This document shows, one piece after another, positions 51,648 through 62,878 of a DNA stretch of 64,000 bases (position 1 is its first letter; each line of letters opens with the position of its first letter). The stretch lies in the NCBI GenBank assembly GCA_947627135.1, contig CANQUV010000009.1, forward strand, positions 20,854 to 84,853, in the 5' to 3' direction. The DNA comes from an uncultured Clostridia bacterium (GTDB taxonomy: Bacteria > Bacillota > Clostridia > Oscillospirales > Acutalibacteraceae). The notes under the pieces were generated by a model that was not told where the DNA came from, did not search any database, and worked only from the letters and a program-made list of their open reading frames with translations. The translations under genes were made by a program, and so were the position numbers.

Positions 51648-53312
51648 ATGACAGTAATAATGGATATTGCAGTTGTTGCACTTAGGATATTGCTTCCCGT
51701 ATATGCCATAGTAATTGTTTATCAATGCTATGCTTCCATGCGCCGCAGACGCCGCCCTGAAAAACCTTTGGTGCTTTTGCACAACGAAGTAACAAACCTT
51801 AAAATTCCAGTTTTATTTTGGGAAAACTCTCTTGGAAGAAGTAAAGGGTCTGATATTTTTGTAGATGATCCTGCCGTTTCAAGAAATCACTGCGTTCTTT
51901 TAAGAAGAAAAGAGGGTTGGTTTATAAACGATACCGGTTCAAAATCGGGAACATTTGTAAACGGAGAGGAAACCTTCGGCAGAACACAGGTTTATATTGA
52001 TGATAAAATTACCGTTGGATATTCGACCTTTACATTTAAAAGAGGAGAAGAATATACAGAAAGACTGGGTCCTACATGGTTTTTTTCAAGAGTAAGCAAT
52101 AAGCCTGCGATAAAACCGTTTTTACTTTTGTTTATGATAACGCTGTTTCATCTGTTTATGTCAGTTGAAGCCTGTTATACAAACGATGTTCAGGATTATA
52201 CTCCATTAACGGTTTTTGCCTGTCTTGCGGCAGTTGAATGGGTATTCTTTTTTGTATCAACTATGATTTTAAAAAGAGTAAACTTTGAGCTTGAATCTCT
52301 TGCTTTATTTTTAACGGGCATAGGAGTTATCCTGCTTGTGAGGCAGGAATTGAGAAGTGCTTATGTTCAACTGATCGCCGCTGTTTTGGGAATGATTCTT
52401 TTCTGCGTAATAATTAAAATAATTGAAAATCCCGACAGGCTTGCAAAATTCAGAATATACCTGATGATACTCGCAGTTGGATTATTGGGTATAAGTATTA
52501 TATTCGGTAAGATCAGTTACGGCGCCGCTAACTGGATAACAATCGGCGGAATTTCTGTTCAGCCCTCTGAATTTGTAAAAATAATCTATATTATAGTCGG
52601 TGCCTCAAGTCTTGATGTTTTGCAGACAAAGAAAAACCTTATTGAATTTATCGTTTTTTCCGCAATTTGCGTTGGCGGTCTTGCAATTATGGGCGACTTT
52701 GGCACGGCACTTATATTTTTTGCAACATTTTTGCTTATGGCATTTATGCGTTCGGGAGATGTAAAAACCGTAATTCTTGCCATATCAGCCGCAATTTTCG
52801 GCGGTACTCTTGCACTTAAATTTAAACCGTATATTGCAAACCGTTTTGCTATTTGGGGTCATGCTATGGAACATCCCCAGGACGACGGTTTCCAGATGGC
52901 AAGAGTTTTAACATATATTGCCAGCGGCGGACTTTTCGGAGTAGGCATCGGCAACGGATGCTTAAAGTATGTATTTGCCTCCGAAAGCGACCTTGTGTTC
53001 GGTATTGTTGCAGAAGAAATGGGTATTATTGTAGCTTTTACAATTGCAATTGCAATTGCGGCGCTTATAATTTACGCCCGTTCCGTTACAACAAGAAGCC
53101 GCAGTACATTTTATTCAATTACAGCCTGCTGCGCCGCAGGTCTACTTGTAATTCAAATGTCCTTAAACATTTTCGGCGCAACAGATGTCCTTCCACTTAC
53201 AGGCGTTACACTTCCGTTTATCAGCCTTGGCGGTTCAAGTATGATTTCCTGCTGGGGACTGATTGCGTTTATAAAAGCCGCAGACGAAAGAACTTATGCA
53301 GTTAAAAGATAA
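51648..53312 (+). CDS. FHA-domain FtsW/RodA/SpoVE-family glycosyltransferase
   Basis: 554 residues. One N-terminal membrane helix and a basic RRRRRPEK stretch, then a cytosolic FHA domain (about 55-130; LGRSKGSDIFVDDPAVSRNHC, INDTGSKSGTFVNGE), then about ten membrane helices of the SEDS family (GGISVQPSEFVKIIYII, MGDFGTALIFFATFLLMAFMRSG, FGATDVLPLTGVTLPFISLGGSSM). SEDS proteins polymerise glycan strands from lipid II with a partner PBP, which follows at 53520. The FHA domain binds phosphothreonine, so a Ser/Thr kinase probably controls this enzyme. The ribosome site AAAGGGG is 13 nt before the ATG. Confidence 0.93.
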   Translation: MTVIMDIAVVALRILLPVYAIVIVYQCYASMRRRRRPEKPLVLLHNEVTNLKIPVLFWENSLGRSKGSDIFVDDPAVSRNHCVLLRRKEGWFINDTGSKSGTFVNGEETFGRTQVYIDDKITVGYSTFTFKRGEEYTERLGPTWFFSRVSNKPAIKPFLLLFMITLFHLFMSVEACYTNDVQDYTPLTVFACLAAVEWVFFFVSTMILKRVNFELESLALFLTGIGVILLVRQELRSAYVQLIAAVLGMILFCVIIKIIENPDRLAKFRIYLMILAVGLLGISIIFGKISYGAANWITIGGISVQPSEFVKIIYIIVGASSLDVLQTKKNLIEFIVFSAICVGGLAIMGDFGTALIFFATFLLMAFMRSGDVKTVILAISAAIFGGTLALKFKPYIANRFAIWGHAMEHPQDDGFQMARVLTYIASGGLFGVGIGNGCLKYVFASESDLVFGIVAEEMGIIVAFTIAIAIAALIIYARSVTTRSRSTFYSITACCAAGLLVIQMSLNIFGATDVLPLTGVTLPFISLGGSSMISCWGLIAFIKAADERTYAVKR

Positions 53313-53519
53313 AAAATTAAATTTTAAATGTGAAATTAAAAGTTTATTCGTTGCGTTATTAAAAAATTACTGAGTTTATTACTGAGTTTCAAAGGACTTT
53401 CAGTTCTTTGCAGACGCAAAATGCGTTAAAATTTGCTGTTGTTTTTTGAAAATGTACAAGCAGAAATATTTTTCAATTAAAAGTAATTTAATTTTATACT
53501 TAAAAGAAAGGTAAGTTAT

Positions 53520-54917
53520 ATGAAAAGAACATTACAGCGAAGCTGGCTGATATTTTTTGTAGCCCTTGCTTTTTTAGTAGGACTGGGGTATTTTACCTTT
53601 ATGTTGTTGACTCATAACACAGATTGGGTGGATCAGGCATATAACGGTCATATTTCAGGAAGCGGAGGTCTTGCGCAGGCAGGCTCTGTTTATGACAGAA
53701 ACGATAATATTCTTGCTCAAACAGTTGACGGGCAAAGAGTTTATAATGAAGATGAAGGCATAAGAACAGCGCTTTTGCATACGGTTGGAGATAATTCACT
53801 TAATATATCAACGGCAGTCCAGAGTATGTACCGTTCAGAGCTTATAGGATATAACTTTATATGGGGAGTGGGTCTTCCTGAATCATTAAAAATTAAAAAT
53901 GATATAAAGCTGACAGTTGATGCAGAAACCTGTAAAGCGGCATACGAACAGTTAGGCGACCGTTCCGGTGCCTGCGTGATTTATAACTATAAAACAGGTG
54001 AGATAATATGCTCGGTCAGCACAAAATCATACGACCCTGAAGCACCCCCTGAAATTACAGAAGACAATGCAGACCAGTACGAAGGAGTTTACCTTGACCA
54101 TGTACTTTCATCATCATATATACCGGGTTCAATTTATAAAATCATAACTTGTGCATCTGCAATTGAAAACATTCCTGATTACGATACAAGAGTTTTCCAT
54201 TGTGAGGGAAGTAAAAATATCGGCGGAAGTGAAGTAACTTGCATGGAATCTCACGGCGATATTACTTTAAAGGAAGCCATGGCTTGTTCCTGCAATATTG
54301 CATTTGCAGAGCTTGCAGTTGAACTTGGAAAGGATAAAATGACAGAGATGTCAAAGAAAATGGGTATTACTTCCACATATAGAATTAGCGGAGCGGAAAC
54401 TCAAATAGGTCATTATGATGTAACACAGGCTAACGAAAATGAGCTTGCATGGTCGGGAGTAGGTCAGTATGACGACCTTGTAAACCCAATGCAAATGGCT
54501 ATAATATGCGGTTCTATTGCAAACGGAGGAAAAACAAAGACTCCGTATATTATGGATGACGCAACATCGTTTTTTACAAAACTGGGAATTACCTTGCCGG
54601 GTACAGAAGAAGATGCCCTTGTAAATCCCGATACAGCCGCAAAGCTGAAAGAATATATGAGATATACCATATCCGATTATTATGGCGATTATCTGTTCGG
54701 CGGACTTACGGTCTGCGCAAAAACAGGAACCGGTGAAACAGGCGAGGGCAAAGAGCCTAACGCATGGATGGTAGGATTTTGCATAGATGAAGATTGTCCT
54801 CTGGCTTTTGCCTGTGTTGTGGAACACGGAGGAATAGGATTTTCCAATGCAGGTCCTGTTGCGGAGGCAGCTATGATTCAGGCAGCAAGAAGTCTGGGTG
54901 CTTCGGAATTACAGTAA
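53520..54917 (+). CDS. Penicillin-binding transpeptidase (PbpA/FtsI type), partner of the FtsW-like protein
   Basis: 465 residues. A single N-terminal membrane anchor (WLIFFVALAFLVGLGYFTFML), a short dimerisation-type N-domain (LAQAGSVYDRNDNILAQTVDG), then the transpeptidase with S-I-Y-K in YIPGSIYKIITCAS (SxxK), S-C-N in CSCNIAF (SxN) and KTGTGET (KTG). It crosslinks peptidoglycan. The short N-domain and the neighbouring FHA-SEDS gene match the PbpA-RodA pair of Actinobacteria. The gap 53313-53519 holds an ACGCA/TGCGT hairpin (53413-53425) and a short tandem TTACTGAGTTTA repeat but no gene. AAAGAAAGG precedes the ATG. Confidence 0.94.
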   Translation: MKRTLQRSWLIFFVALAFLVGLGYFTFMLLTHNTDWVDQAYNGHISGSGGLAQAGSVYDRNDNILAQTVDGQRVYNEDEGIRTALLHTVGDNSLNISTAVQSMYRSELIGYNFIWGVGLPESLKIKNDIKLTVDAETCKAAYEQLGDRSGACVIYNYKTGEIICSVSTKSYDPEAPPEITEDNADQYEGVYLDHVLSSSYIPGSIYKIITCASAIENIPDYDTRVFHCEGSKNIGGSEVTCMESHGDITLKEAMACSCNIAFAELAVELGKDKMTEMSKKMGITSTYRISGAETQIGHYDVTQANENELAWSGVGQYDDLVNPMQMAIICGSIANGGKTKTPYIMDDATSFFTKLGITLPGTEEDALVNPDTAAKLKEYMRYTISDYYGDYLFGGLTVCAKTGTGETGEGKEPNAWMVGFCIDEDCPLAFACVVEHGGIGFSNAGPVAEAAMIQAARSLGASELQ

Positions 54918-54976
54918 AATAAACAGCATATACATTATATTTTGTTTTGAATACCATAAACCGAAAGGAAAAAATT

Positions 54977-57847
54977 ATGAACTTTTTAAAATCTTTGTTT
55001 GGAAATTACAGTAAAAAAGAGATAAAGAGAATTCAGCCTTTGTGTGATAAAGTGCTTTCGCTGGAAGATAAGTATAAAAATATGAGCGAAAGCGAACTTA
55101 AATCACAGACAGAATTGTTAAAACAGCGTCTTTCAAACGGCGAAACAACAGATGATATTCTTCCGGATGCTTTTGCAGTTTGCCGTGAAGCGTCATGGCG
55201 TGTGCTTGGAATGAAGCATTTCCCCGTTCAGATACTGGGAGGAATTGTACTTCACCAAGGTAGAATTGCAGAGATGAAAACCGGTGAAGGTAAAACGTTG
55301 GTTGCAACTCTTCCTGCATACTTAAACGGTTTAACAGGAGATGGGGTTCATATTGTAACTGTCAATGATTATCTCGCAAGACGTGACTCCGAGTGGATGG
55401 GTAAACTGTACCGTTATCTGGGATTAACGGTAGGTCTTATTGTTCACGATTTAGATAACGAACAGAGAAAACAAGCATATAACTGCGATATAACATACGG
55501 AACAAACAACGAACTGGGTTTTGACTACCTGCGTGATAATATGGTAGTTTATAAAGAGCAGAAGGTTCAGAGGGGACACGTTTACGCCGTAGTGGACGAG
55601 GTTGACTCAATCCTTATAGACGAAGCGAGAACACCGCTTATTATTTCGGGAAAAGGCGATAAATCCACAGACCTTTATGAAAGAGCAAATTCTTTTGCAA
55701 AAACTTTAAAGATCCATAAGTTTGCAGAGATCAATACTAAAGAGGATATGGAAGATTTCTATGCAGAAAACGGCATAGACTATATTGTTGACGAAAAGCA
55801 GAAAACAGCAACCTTAACTCAAAACGGTGTTAAGAAGGCGGAAGAATACTTTAACTTAGATAACTTGTCAGACCCTGAAAACCTTACAATCCAGCATCAT
55901 ATTAATCAGGCTATTAAGGCAAACGGTATTATGAAACTTGATGTTGACTATGTTGTAAAAGACGGCGAGGTTATAATCGTTGATGAGTTTACAGGACGTT
56001 TAATGTATGGCAGACGCTTTAATGAAGGTTTACATCAGGCAATTGAAGCCAAAGAAGGTGTAAAGATTCAAAACGAAAGCAAAACTCTTGCAACAATTAC
56101 ATTCCAAAATTATTTTAGACTTTATAAAAAGTTAAGCGGTATGACAGGTACTGCCCAGACAGAAGCAACGGAATTTCAGGAAATTTATAAACTTGATGTT
56201 GTAGAAATTCCTACAAATAAACCTCTTGCAAGAGAGGATATGCCTGATGCGATCTTTAAAACGGAACAGGGCAAGTTTAATGCCGTAATAGAACAAATCG
56301 TAGAGTGTAACAAAAAAGGACAGCCGGTACTTGTCGGTACGATTTCAATCGAAAAATCAGAGCTTTTGAGCAAAATGCTTAAAAAGCGAGGTATCAAGCA
56401 TAATGTTCTTAACGCCAAACAACATGACAAAGAAGCAGAAATCGTTGCGCAGGCAGGTAAATTCGGAGCAGTTACTATTGCAACAAATATGGCAGGCCGT
56501 GGTACTGATATTATGCTTGGCGGTAACGCAGAATATCTTGCAAAGGCTTCAATGCGCAAACAAAACTTCAGCGAGGAAATGATTGAAGAGGCAACAGGCT
56601 TTGCAGAAACCGATAATCAGGAAATTTTAGACGCAAGACAAACATTTAAGGAATTAAATCAAAAGTATAGAGATGATATTAAAGACGAAGCTGAAAAGGT
56701 AAGAGAGGCAGGCGGACTTTGCATTATTGGTACTGAGCGCCATGAGTCACGAAGAATCGATAACCAGCTTAGAGGTCGTGCAGGCCGTCAGGGAGACCCC
56801 GGTATGAGCCGATTCTATCTTTCCTGCGAAGATGACCTTATGCGTTTGTTCGGCGGAGACAGAATGAAAGCTATGATGGAAAGACTCAGCGTAGATGAAG
56901 AAACCGCTATTGAAAACAAAATGCTTTCAAATATAATCGAAAATTCTCAGGAAAAGGTTGAATTGAGAAACTTTGGTATTCGTAAAGATGTTCTTCAATA
57001 TGACGATGTAATGAACCGTCAGCGTGAGATTATATACGGTCAGCGTGACCAGGTATTAAACGGTGAAGATTTAAGAGAAACCGTTATGAAAATGCTTGAA
57101 CAGACAATTGATGAAAATGTTAAGCATTATCTTCCCGAAGGACTTCACGATAACTGGAATTTAGCCGGATTGCTTGAATTTTACGGTGACTGGCTGATTA
57201 AGGATAAGAGCAAATACAGCTTTACTCCCCAGGAATTTGAAAATATCGAAGCCGAAGAAATAAGAGATGTGATAATTGATGAAGCAAAGTCTCTTTATGA
57301 AGAAAATGAAACCCTGCTTGATAATGATACAATGCGTGAAATGGAAAGAGTTTATCTTTTAAAGAGCGTAGATACTCATTGGATGGATCATATTGATAAT
57401 ATGGAACAGCTTAAATCAGGTATTCGCCTGCGTTCTTATGGTCAGCATGACCCTGTTGTGGAATATAAGCTTGAGGGCTTCGGAATGTTCGATGAAATGA
57501 TCGAAAACATTCGTGAAGATACAGTTAAGCTCATGCTTGTAGCGCCAAAGCGTGTTCTTGAGGTTCAGAAACGCCAGAAAGCTATTGAAGAGGCAAAACG
57601 CCTTGCAAAAGAAAAGGCAGCTGCAGCACATCAGGTCATATTAGGACAGAATGATGATAAACCCCAGCCAAATCCTGTAACGCTTGCTTTAAAAAGAGAA
57701 CAGGTAGCAAAGCCTACCGCAACCTCATCAGACGGAACAGATACCGTTAATAAGACTGTTCGCAAAGGCAAAAAAGTAGGCAGAAATGACCCGTGTCCCT
57801 GCGGAAGCGGCAAAAAGTATAAAAAATGCTGCGGCAGAAATGAATAA
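54977..57847 (+). CDS. secA: Preprotein translocase ATPase SecA
   Basis: 956 residues from ATG 54977 behind GAAAGGAAA; an earlier in-frame start at 54947 lacks a ribosome site. Motifs: [20 protein letters not shown] (Walker A), [19 protein letters not shown], the preprotein crosslinking domain, [38 protein letters not shown], helical scaffold and wing domains, a variable Lys-rich linker, and a C-terminal zinc-binding tail [13 protein letters not shown]. It drives Sec-dependent secretion and would export the CotH protein. A decayed repeat and a terminator follow. Confidence 0.97.
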   Translation: MNFLKSLFGNYSKKEIKRIQPLCDKVLSLEDKYKNMSESELKSQTELLKQRLSNGETTDDILPDAFAVCREASWRVLGMKHFPVQILGGIVLHQGRIAEMKTGEGKTLVATLPAYLNGLTGDGVHIVTVNDYLARRDSEWMGKLYRYLGLTVGLIVHDLDNEQRKQAYNCDITYGTNNELGFDYLRDNMVVYKEQKVQRGHVYAVVDEVDSILIDEARTPLIISGKGDKSTDLYERANSFAKTLKIHKFAEINTKEDMEDFYAENGIDYIVDEKQKTATLTQNGVKKAEEYFNLDNLSDPENLTIQHHINQAIKANGIMKLDVDYVVKDGEVIIVDEFTGRLMYGRRFNEGLHQAIEAKEGVKIQNESKTLATITFQNYFRLYKKLSGMTGTAQTEATEFQEIYKLDVVEIPTNKPLAREDMPDAIFKTEQGKFNAVIEQIVECNKKGQPVLVGTISIEKSELLSKMLKKRGIKHNVLNAKQHDKEAEIVAQAGKFGAVTIATNMAGRGTDIMLGGNAEYLAKASMRKQNFSEEMIEEATGFAETDNQEILDARQTFKELNQKYRDDIKDEAEKVREAGGLCIIGTERHESRRIDNQLRGRAGRQGDPGMSRFYLSCEDDLMRLFGGDRMKAMMERLSVDEETAIENKMLSNIIENSQEKVELRNFGIRKDVLQYDDVMNRQREIIYGQRDQVLNGEDLRETVMKMLEQTIDENVKHYLPEGLHDNWNLAGLLEFYGDWLIKDKSKYSFTPQEFENIEAEEIRDVIIDEAKSLYEENETLLDNDTMREMERVYLLKSVDTHWMDHIDNMEQLKSGIRLRSYGQHDPVVEYKLEGFGMFDEMIENIREDTVKLMLVAPKRVLEVQKRQKAIEEAKRLAKEKAAAAHQVILGQNDDKPQPNPVTLALKREQVAKPTATSSDGTDTVNKTVRKGKKVGRNDPCPCGSGKKYKKCCGRNE

Positions 57848-58102
57848 AAAACAGCAGGTGGGCTCGCTCCTATTCAGGCAGACATCGTGAATTTCCTTAC
57901 GAAGTTTACGCAGCTAAATTCGATGTGCGAGCTAAATGCGGCTTTGCCTCGTTAAAGTTATTTCAAAGCTGAATTTGTTGTGAAAACTATTTATCAATTC
58001 AATTTAGCTTTGTGTTTTATCGCAAAATTCAGCTGTTTTTCAAAAAGCCGACGAGGCTCAAAGGTCAAGGAATCCCTTGTCGCAGTAGTTGACGGTGATG
58101 CA
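57848..58102 (+). repeat. Decayed repeat block after secA
   Basis: It begins with CAGGTGGGCTCG, an echo of the GCAGCCGGTGGGCTGC start of other repeat blocks. It has an inverted repeat AGCTGAATTT (57967-57976) / AAATTCAGCT (58025-58034). It ends with a degenerate family A unit (58028-58102: CAGCTGTTTTTCAAAAAGCC, ACGAGGCTCAAAGG, AATCCCTTGTCGCAGTAG). No gene. Confidence 0.55.
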
Positions 58103-58120
58103 ATTTTAATCATAAAAATT

Positions 58121-58154
58121 ACGCAGATACAATTTTTTGTATCTGCGTTTTTTG
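58121..58154. terminator. Terminator between secA and the XRE gene
   Basis: ACGCAGATACAA (58121-58132) pairs with TTGTATCTGCGT (58137-58148), followed by TTTTTTG. The convergent genes share it. Confidence 0.85.
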
Positions 58155-58171
58155 TATATAAATCTTAAAAC

Positions 58172-58486
58172 TTATTTAAGTTTCTGAAATTCTAAAAATC
58201 TTATATAATCTTTAATGTTTGCCATATCATTTTCATCAAAATTTCTTGGAACAGAAATTGTCATTTGGTTTCTGTCATACGGTAAAGGTTCATTTATCAG
58301 CCCTATTAAATAATCAACAGAAACATCAAAAAACTTTGCAATGGTAATCTTAGCATTATCGTCAGGATCGCTTCTGTTACATTCATAGGAAGAAATCGTA
58401 TAATGAGATACTCCTAAAATATCTGCAAATTCAGCTTGAGAAATTCCTTTATCCTTTCTAAGTTCCTGTAATCTTTCGCCGATCAT
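58172..58486 (-). CDS. XRE-family HTH repressor
   Basis: 104 residues from ATG 58486; a TTG at 58504 is an alternative. The N-terminal HTH_3 domain is complete: IGERLQELRKDKGISQAEFADILGVSHYTISSYECNRSDPDDNAKITIAKFFDVSVDYLIGL. A short C-terminal helix follows. It is divergent from a membrane-protein gene, and two direct repeats in the shared region are the likely operator. Target genes unknown. Confidence 0.9.
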   Translation of the reverse strand: MIGERLQELRKDKGISQAEFADILGVSHYTISSYECNRSDPDDNAKITIAKFFDVSVDYLIGLINEPLPYDRNQMTISVPRNFDENDMANIKDYIRFLEFQKLK

Positions 58487-58526
58487 AAACTCACATCTTT
58501 TCAAAGTGTATTAACATTATTATAGA

Positions 58527-58561
58527 AATTATGCGAAATTATTTCTAAAATTATGCAAAAT
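58527..58561. promoter_or_regulatory. Direct-repeat operator between the XRE gene and the membrane-protein gene
   Basis: AATTATGCGAAAT (58527-58539) and AATTATGCAAAAT (58549-58561), 12 of 13 identical and 22 bp apart, about two helical turns. Placed just upstream of the -35 box at 58575. Confidence 0.5.
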
Positions 58562-58574
58562 CTTAGAATTTTTG

Positions 58575-58603
58575 TTGACAACTGTGAAAATCTGCGTTAT
58601 TAT
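58575..58603 (+). promoter_or_regulatory. Promoter of the membrane-protein gene
   Basis: TTGACA (58575-58580), 17-nt spacer, TATTAT (58598-58603). Confidence 0.7.
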
Positions 58604-58678
58604 ATAATAAAATTATGAAGTTTTTACGAGGTTTTTGTAAAAATTTAGAAAATGAAATTTAAGGAGAGTGGCTGTGTA

Positions 58679-59515
58679 ATGTATGCTCGAACATTAATTT
58701 ACAGAATTTATTCAGTAATAATGTTAGTGGGTGGAGCGCTTAGCTTTATTTTTTCACTGGCTTACGCATTTTCAAGTTTTAACTTATTCAACGTCTTGGG
58801 TATGTACTCGGTAATCCAACCGTTTATTGTGTTGCTGAAAATTATTATGATAATCAGTTCATTTGTTTCGTTGTTTTTCTGTTATATGGAATTTTCATCA
58901 ATGTATGTTTTTACAGATATGATACAGTATGAAAAAAGTGACTCAATTTATCCGATGATAAAAAAGTCATTCATATTTTCTCCAAAGGTTTACAGCATAT
59001 TTGGATTAGTGATTTTTTCAATAAATATAATTTGTGCCGTAATCTCAGGTTTAGTTATTGTAATCAGCCAGTCGATAGCTACAAGCAGTTTTATTTCTTT
59101 GCCTGTTATTCCCTTAGCAATTATAATTGCTGCTAGTGTTATTTGTTATGTTAACTATTATGTGAGATATAAATCAATCAGCGTTTTAATGGAAGTTACA
59201 ACATCTAAAGAACTTACAGAGCCTGTAAGACAAAATCTTTCAGAGTTAAATCCTAAATGGTTAAGAGGATACTGTGTATTCTTGTTTGCAATGTGTGTTG
59301 TTTTATCTATTGTTTTTGTAATTATACTCTTTATTGTATTTGGCAGTATTTCTGCACAATTCGGTTTTGCTGTTGCGTTAGGAATAACAATTGCGAGCAT
59401 ACTGCCTTTTGCAGTTTATATTATTAGTATCGGAATTTTAGGATGTTATTTTGATAACGTTGCTAAAATGGTAGAGCATTATCAAATTAAGTATGACTTA
59501 ATTTCAAACAAATAG
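58679..59515 (+). CDS. Hypothetical multi-pass membrane protein
   Basis: 278 residues from ATG 58679 with AAGGAG 12 nt upstream; ATG 58652 lies before that site. About six hydrophobic segments (IYSVIMLVGGALSFIFSLAYAF; LKIIMIISSFVSLFFCYM; VYSIFGLVIFSINIICAVISGLV; PLAIIIAASVICYV; GYCVFLFAMCVVLSIVFVIILFIVF; LGITIASILPFAVYIISIGIL). No catalytic motif. I do not recognise the family. The divergent XRE gene suggests it is the regulated target. A terminator follows. Confidence 0.7.
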   Translation: MYARTLIYRIYSVIMLVGGALSFIFSLAYAFSSFNLFNVLGMYSVIQPFIVLLKIIMIISSFVSLFFCYMEFSSMYVFTDMIQYEKSDSIYPMIKKSFIFSPKVYSIFGLVIFSINIICAVISGLVIVISQSIATSSFISLPVIPLAIIIAASVICYVNYYVRYKSISVLMEVTTSKELTEPVRQNLSELNPKWLRGYCVFLFAMCVVLSIVFVIILFIVFGSISAQFGFAVALGITIASILPFAVYIISIGILGCYFDNVAKMVEHYQIKYDLISNK

Positions 59516-59540
59516 TGAAAAATAAATAAGCATATTTATA

Positions 59541-59577
59541 AAACAGAGATAGCCTGTTATTTAGGCTATCTCTGTTT
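59541..59577 (+). terminator. Terminator of the membrane-protein gene
   Basis: AAACAGAGATAGCC (59541-59554) pairs with GGCTATCTCTGTTT (59564-59577), then TTC. Confidence 0.85.
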
Positions 59578-59701
59578 TTCTCAAATATTTCAGGAAAATA
59601 ATTGTAATAACGCTGAGTTTGTGTTAAAATAACATATTATAGTATTTTTTATAATTTTTTCTAATTTTGAGATTAGTATTAAAACCGAAAGGAATAATAA
59701 T

Positions 59702-61147
59702 ATGGAAGTAAGAACTCGGTATGCTCCAAGTCCGACGGGATTTATGCATGTAGGAAATTTAAGAACAGCTTTGTATGAATACCTTATTGCAAAAAGTCAG
59801 GGTGGAAAATTCGTCTTAAGAATAGAAGATACAGACCAAGAACGATATGTTGAGGGTGCGGTAGATGTCATCTACAATACTCTTAAAACAGCGGGATTAA
59901 ATCATGATGAAGGCCCCGATGTAGGCGGAGATTACGGACCTTATGTTCAAAGCGAAAGAAAAAATATGTATCTGCCTTATGCAGAACAGCTTATAAATGA
60001 AGGTAAAGCGTACAGGTGCTTCTGCTCTAAAGAACGCCTTGAAAAAATACAGGAGGAAACCGTAGGCGGCGGATACGACAGACACTGCCGTGATCTTCCT
60101 CAGGAGGAGATAGACAGGCTTTTAAAAGAAGGTGTACCGTATGTTATCCGCCAAAAAATGCCTGTTGATGGCAGTACGACCTTTAGAGATGCTGTTTTCG
60201 GCGAAATAACGGTAGAAAATACAGAACTTCAGGATCAGATTTTAATAAAGACAGACGGTTATCCAACCTATAATTTTGCAAATGTAATCGACGACCATAC
60301 AATGGGAATAACGCATGTGGTAAGAGGTTCTGAGTATTTAAGCTCAACTCCAAAATATAATCTTCTTTATGAAGCGTTCGGCTGGGAAGTTCCAACATAT
60401 ATTCATCTTCCCCTTATTATGGGTAAAAATGAAGACGGCACAGTCTCCAAGCTTTCCAAGCGTCACGGAGCAACAGGCTTTGAAGATTTAGTAGAGGAGG
60501 GTTATCTGCCTCAGGCTATTATAAATTATATTGCTCTTTTGGGTTGGTGTCCTAAAGATAATCAGGAGATTTTTACTCTTAAAGAGCTTGAAAAGGTCTT
60601 TTCTGTTGACGGAATCAGCAAATCTCCTGCTGTGTTTGACTATGATAAACTTACATGGTTTAACGGTGAATATATTAAGAAAATGAGTGCAGAGGAATTT
60701 ACAGCCGTTGCAAAGCCGTATTATAAGCAAGTTTTCGGCGAGAAAGAAATGCCTTATGAAAAATTTGCGGAAATACTTCAAAAAAGAGTAGTAAAGCTTA
60801 CGGAAATCCCTGAAATGATAGATTTCTTTGCACAGCTTCCCGAATATGACAAAGAGCTTTTTGTAAATAAAAAGAGCAAGACAAACCTTGAAAATTCACC
60901 TGTTTTGTTGAAAGAAGCATACGAAAGACTAAAGGCGACGGATAGCTGGAATCACGATACTATTCACGACTGCTTAATAAATATGGCTCAGGAAAACGAG
61001 CTGAAAAACGGAACGGTTATGTGGCCTGTAAGAATAGCAGCGGCAGGCAAAACGGTAACCCCCGGCGGAGCAGTGGAAATACTTGATATTTTAGGCAGAG
61101 AAGAGTCTCTTAAAAGGCTTGAAACAGGTATTGAAAAATTATCCTGA
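59702..61147 (+). CDS. gltX: Glutamyl-tRNA synthetase
   Basis: 481 residues, class I synthetase: [23 protein letters not shown] (HIGH variant HVGN), a [12 protein letters not shown] zinc-region remnant, KLSKRHG (KMSKS variant) and a C-terminal anticodon-binding helical bundle. GAAAGGAATAATAAT precedes the ATG. It is followed after 19 bp by a glutaminyl-tRNA synthetase, so this enzyme need not misacylate tRNA-Gln. Confidence 0.95.
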   Translation: MEVRTRYAPSPTGFMHVGNLRTALYEYLIAKSQGGKFVLRIEDTDQERYVEGAVDVIYNTLKTAGLNHDEGPDVGGDYGPYVQSERKNMYLPYAEQLINEGKAYRCFCSKERLEKIQEETVGGGYDRHCRDLPQEEIDRLLKEGVPYVIRQKMPVDGSTTFRDAVFGEITVENTELQDQILIKTDGYPTYNFANVIDDHTMGITHVVRGSEYLSSTPKYNLLYEAFGWEVPTYIHLPLIMGKNEDGTVSKLSKRHGATGFEDLVEEGYLPQAIINYIALLGWCPKDNQEIFTLKELEKVFSVDGISKSPAVFDYDKLTWFNGEYIKKMSAEEFTAVAKPYYKQVFGEKEMPYEKFAEILQKRVVKLTEIPEMIDFFAQLPEYDKELFVNKKSKTNLENSPVLLKEAYERLKATDSWNHDTIHDCLINMAQENELKNGTVMWPVRIAAAGKTVTPGGAVEILDILGREESLKRLETGIEKLS

Positions 61148-61166
61148 AAAAACGGAGAGAGATAAA

Positions 61167-62855
61167 ATGGCAGAAGAAAAAGAAATATATGAAAGCACAA
61201 TGCCTTCAAACTTTATTCATGATTTTATAAATGAAGATATAAAAGAGGGCGGACAGTTTGAGGGAAAAAAGGTGCATACTCGTTTTCCCCCCGAACCAAA
61301 CGGATATTTACACATAGGCCATGCCAAGGCAGTTTATATTAATTTTGGAACTGCCGAAAAGTATAATGGAATGTGTAACCTTAGAATGGATGATACAAAC
61401 CCCACAAAAGAAGATGTTGAATATGTAGATGCAATAAAGGAAGATATTAACTGGTTAGGCTATGACTGGGGTGATAATTTCTATTATGCGTCTGAATATT
61501 TTGATAAAATGTACGAATTTGCAGTTGAGCTTATAAAGAAAGGTCTTGCCTATGTTTGTGAACTTACTCCTGATGAGGTAAGAGAGAACAGAGGCGATTT
61601 AACCACCCCTGCAAAAAGCCCGTATCGAGACAGACCCATAGAAGAAAGTCTTGAATTGTTTGAAAGAATGAAAAACGGAGAATTTGAAGACGGCAAAATG
61701 ACATTAAGGGCAAAAATTGATTTAGCGTCTGGCAATTTTAATATGAGAGATCCTGTTATTTACAGAATTAACCGTATTACACATCATAGAACAGGGGATA
61801 AATGGTGTATTTATCCTATGTACGATTTTGCTCATCCAATTGAAGATGCTATGGAGGGCATTACCCACAGTCTTTGTTCACTTGAATTTGAGGCACATCG
61901 TCCGTTGTATGATTGGGTCATCAATAATATATCAGCACCGGCAAAACCCCGACAAATCGAATTTGCCCGTTTAGGCATTAATAATACAGTAATGTCAAAA
62001 AGAAAGCTCCGAACACTGGTTGAAGAAAACTATGTAAGCGGTTGGGACGACCCTCGAATGCCTACGATCTGCGGTTTAAGAAGAAGAGGTTATACGCCAA
62101 AGGCAATTAGAACATTTTGTGATAACATAGGAATTTCAAAGGTGAATTCTATTGTTGAATACAGCTTTCTTGAGCATTGTTTAAGAGAAGATTTAAATGA
62201 AACTGCTCAAAGAGTAATGGCGGTAATTAATCCGATAAAGCTTGTGATTACCAATTACCCCGAAGATTTGGTTGAAGAGTTTGAAGTGGAAAATAATCCT
62301 AATTGTCCTGAAGACGGTACAAGAACCGTAACTTTTTCAAGAGAAAGCTTTATTGAAAGAGAAGACTTTATGGAAGAGCCTGTTAAAAAATATCAGCGTT
62401 TGTATCCGGGAAATGAAGTAAGGCTTAAATCTACTTATATTGTAAAATGTACAGGCTTTAAAAAGGATGTAAACGGCGAAGTTGTAGAGGTATATGCAAC
62501 TTATGACCCGGAAACAAGAGGCGGAAATACTCCCGACGGCAGAAAAGTAAGAGGAACGATCCATTGGGTAGACGCAAAAAATTATGTAGACGCAGAGGTT
62601 CGTCTGTATGATAACCTGTTTACAGTTCCCGATCCCGATTCAGGAGATAAAAACTTTCTTGATTATTTAAATCCCAATTCTCTTGAAGTAAGGGAAAACT
62701 GTAAAGTGGAAAAAAGTCTGCTTAATGCAGAACCCCAACAGAGATTTCAGTTTATGCGATTAGGTTATTTCTGCGTTGATAATAAAGATTCTTCAAAGGA
62801 ACACCTTGTATTTAACCGTGCGGTAAGCTTAAAAGACGGATTTAAAAAGAAATAA
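61167..62855 (+). CDS. glnS: Glutaminyl-tRNA synthetase
   Basis: 562 residues from ATG 61167 behind CGGAGAGA; a longer in-frame start at 61119 lies inside glt[24 protein letters not shown] (HIGH), [38 protein letters not shown] (KMSKS) and two C-terminal beta-barrel domains mark bacterial GlnRS. Most Firmicutes lack GlnRS and use GatCAB. Its presence in Clostridia relatives is best explained by an old transfer. The tandem with gltX suggests joint control. Confidence 0.95.
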   Translation: MAEEKEIYESTMPSNFIHDFINEDIKEGGQFEGKKVHTRFPPEPNGYLHIGHAKAVYINFGTAEKYNGMCNLRMDDTNPTKEDVEYVDAIKEDINWLGYDWGDNFYYASEYFDKMYEFAVELIKKGLAYVCELTPDEVRENRGDLTTPAKSPYRDRPIEESLELFERMKNGEFEDGKMTLRAKIDLASGNFNMRDPVIYRINRITHHRTGDKWCIYPMYDFAHPIEDAMEGITHSLCSLEFEAHRPLYDWVINNISAPAKPRQIEFARLGINNTVMSKRKLRTLVEENYVSGWDDPRMPTICGLRRRGYTPKAIRTFCDNIGISKVNSIVEYSFLEHCLREDLNETAQRVMAVINPIKLVITNYPEDLVEEFEVENNPNCPEDGTRTVTFSRESFIEREDFMEEPVKKYQRLYPGNEVRLKSTYIVKCTGFKKDVNGEVVEVYATYDPETRGGNTPDGRKVRGTIHWVDAKNYVDAEVRLYDNLFTVPDPDSGDKNFLDYLNPNSLEVRENCKVEKSLLNAEPQQRFQFMRLGYFCVDNKDSSKEHLVFNRAVSLKDGFKKK

Positions 62856-62878
62856 ACAAAATTTTTGTGTAATATTAA

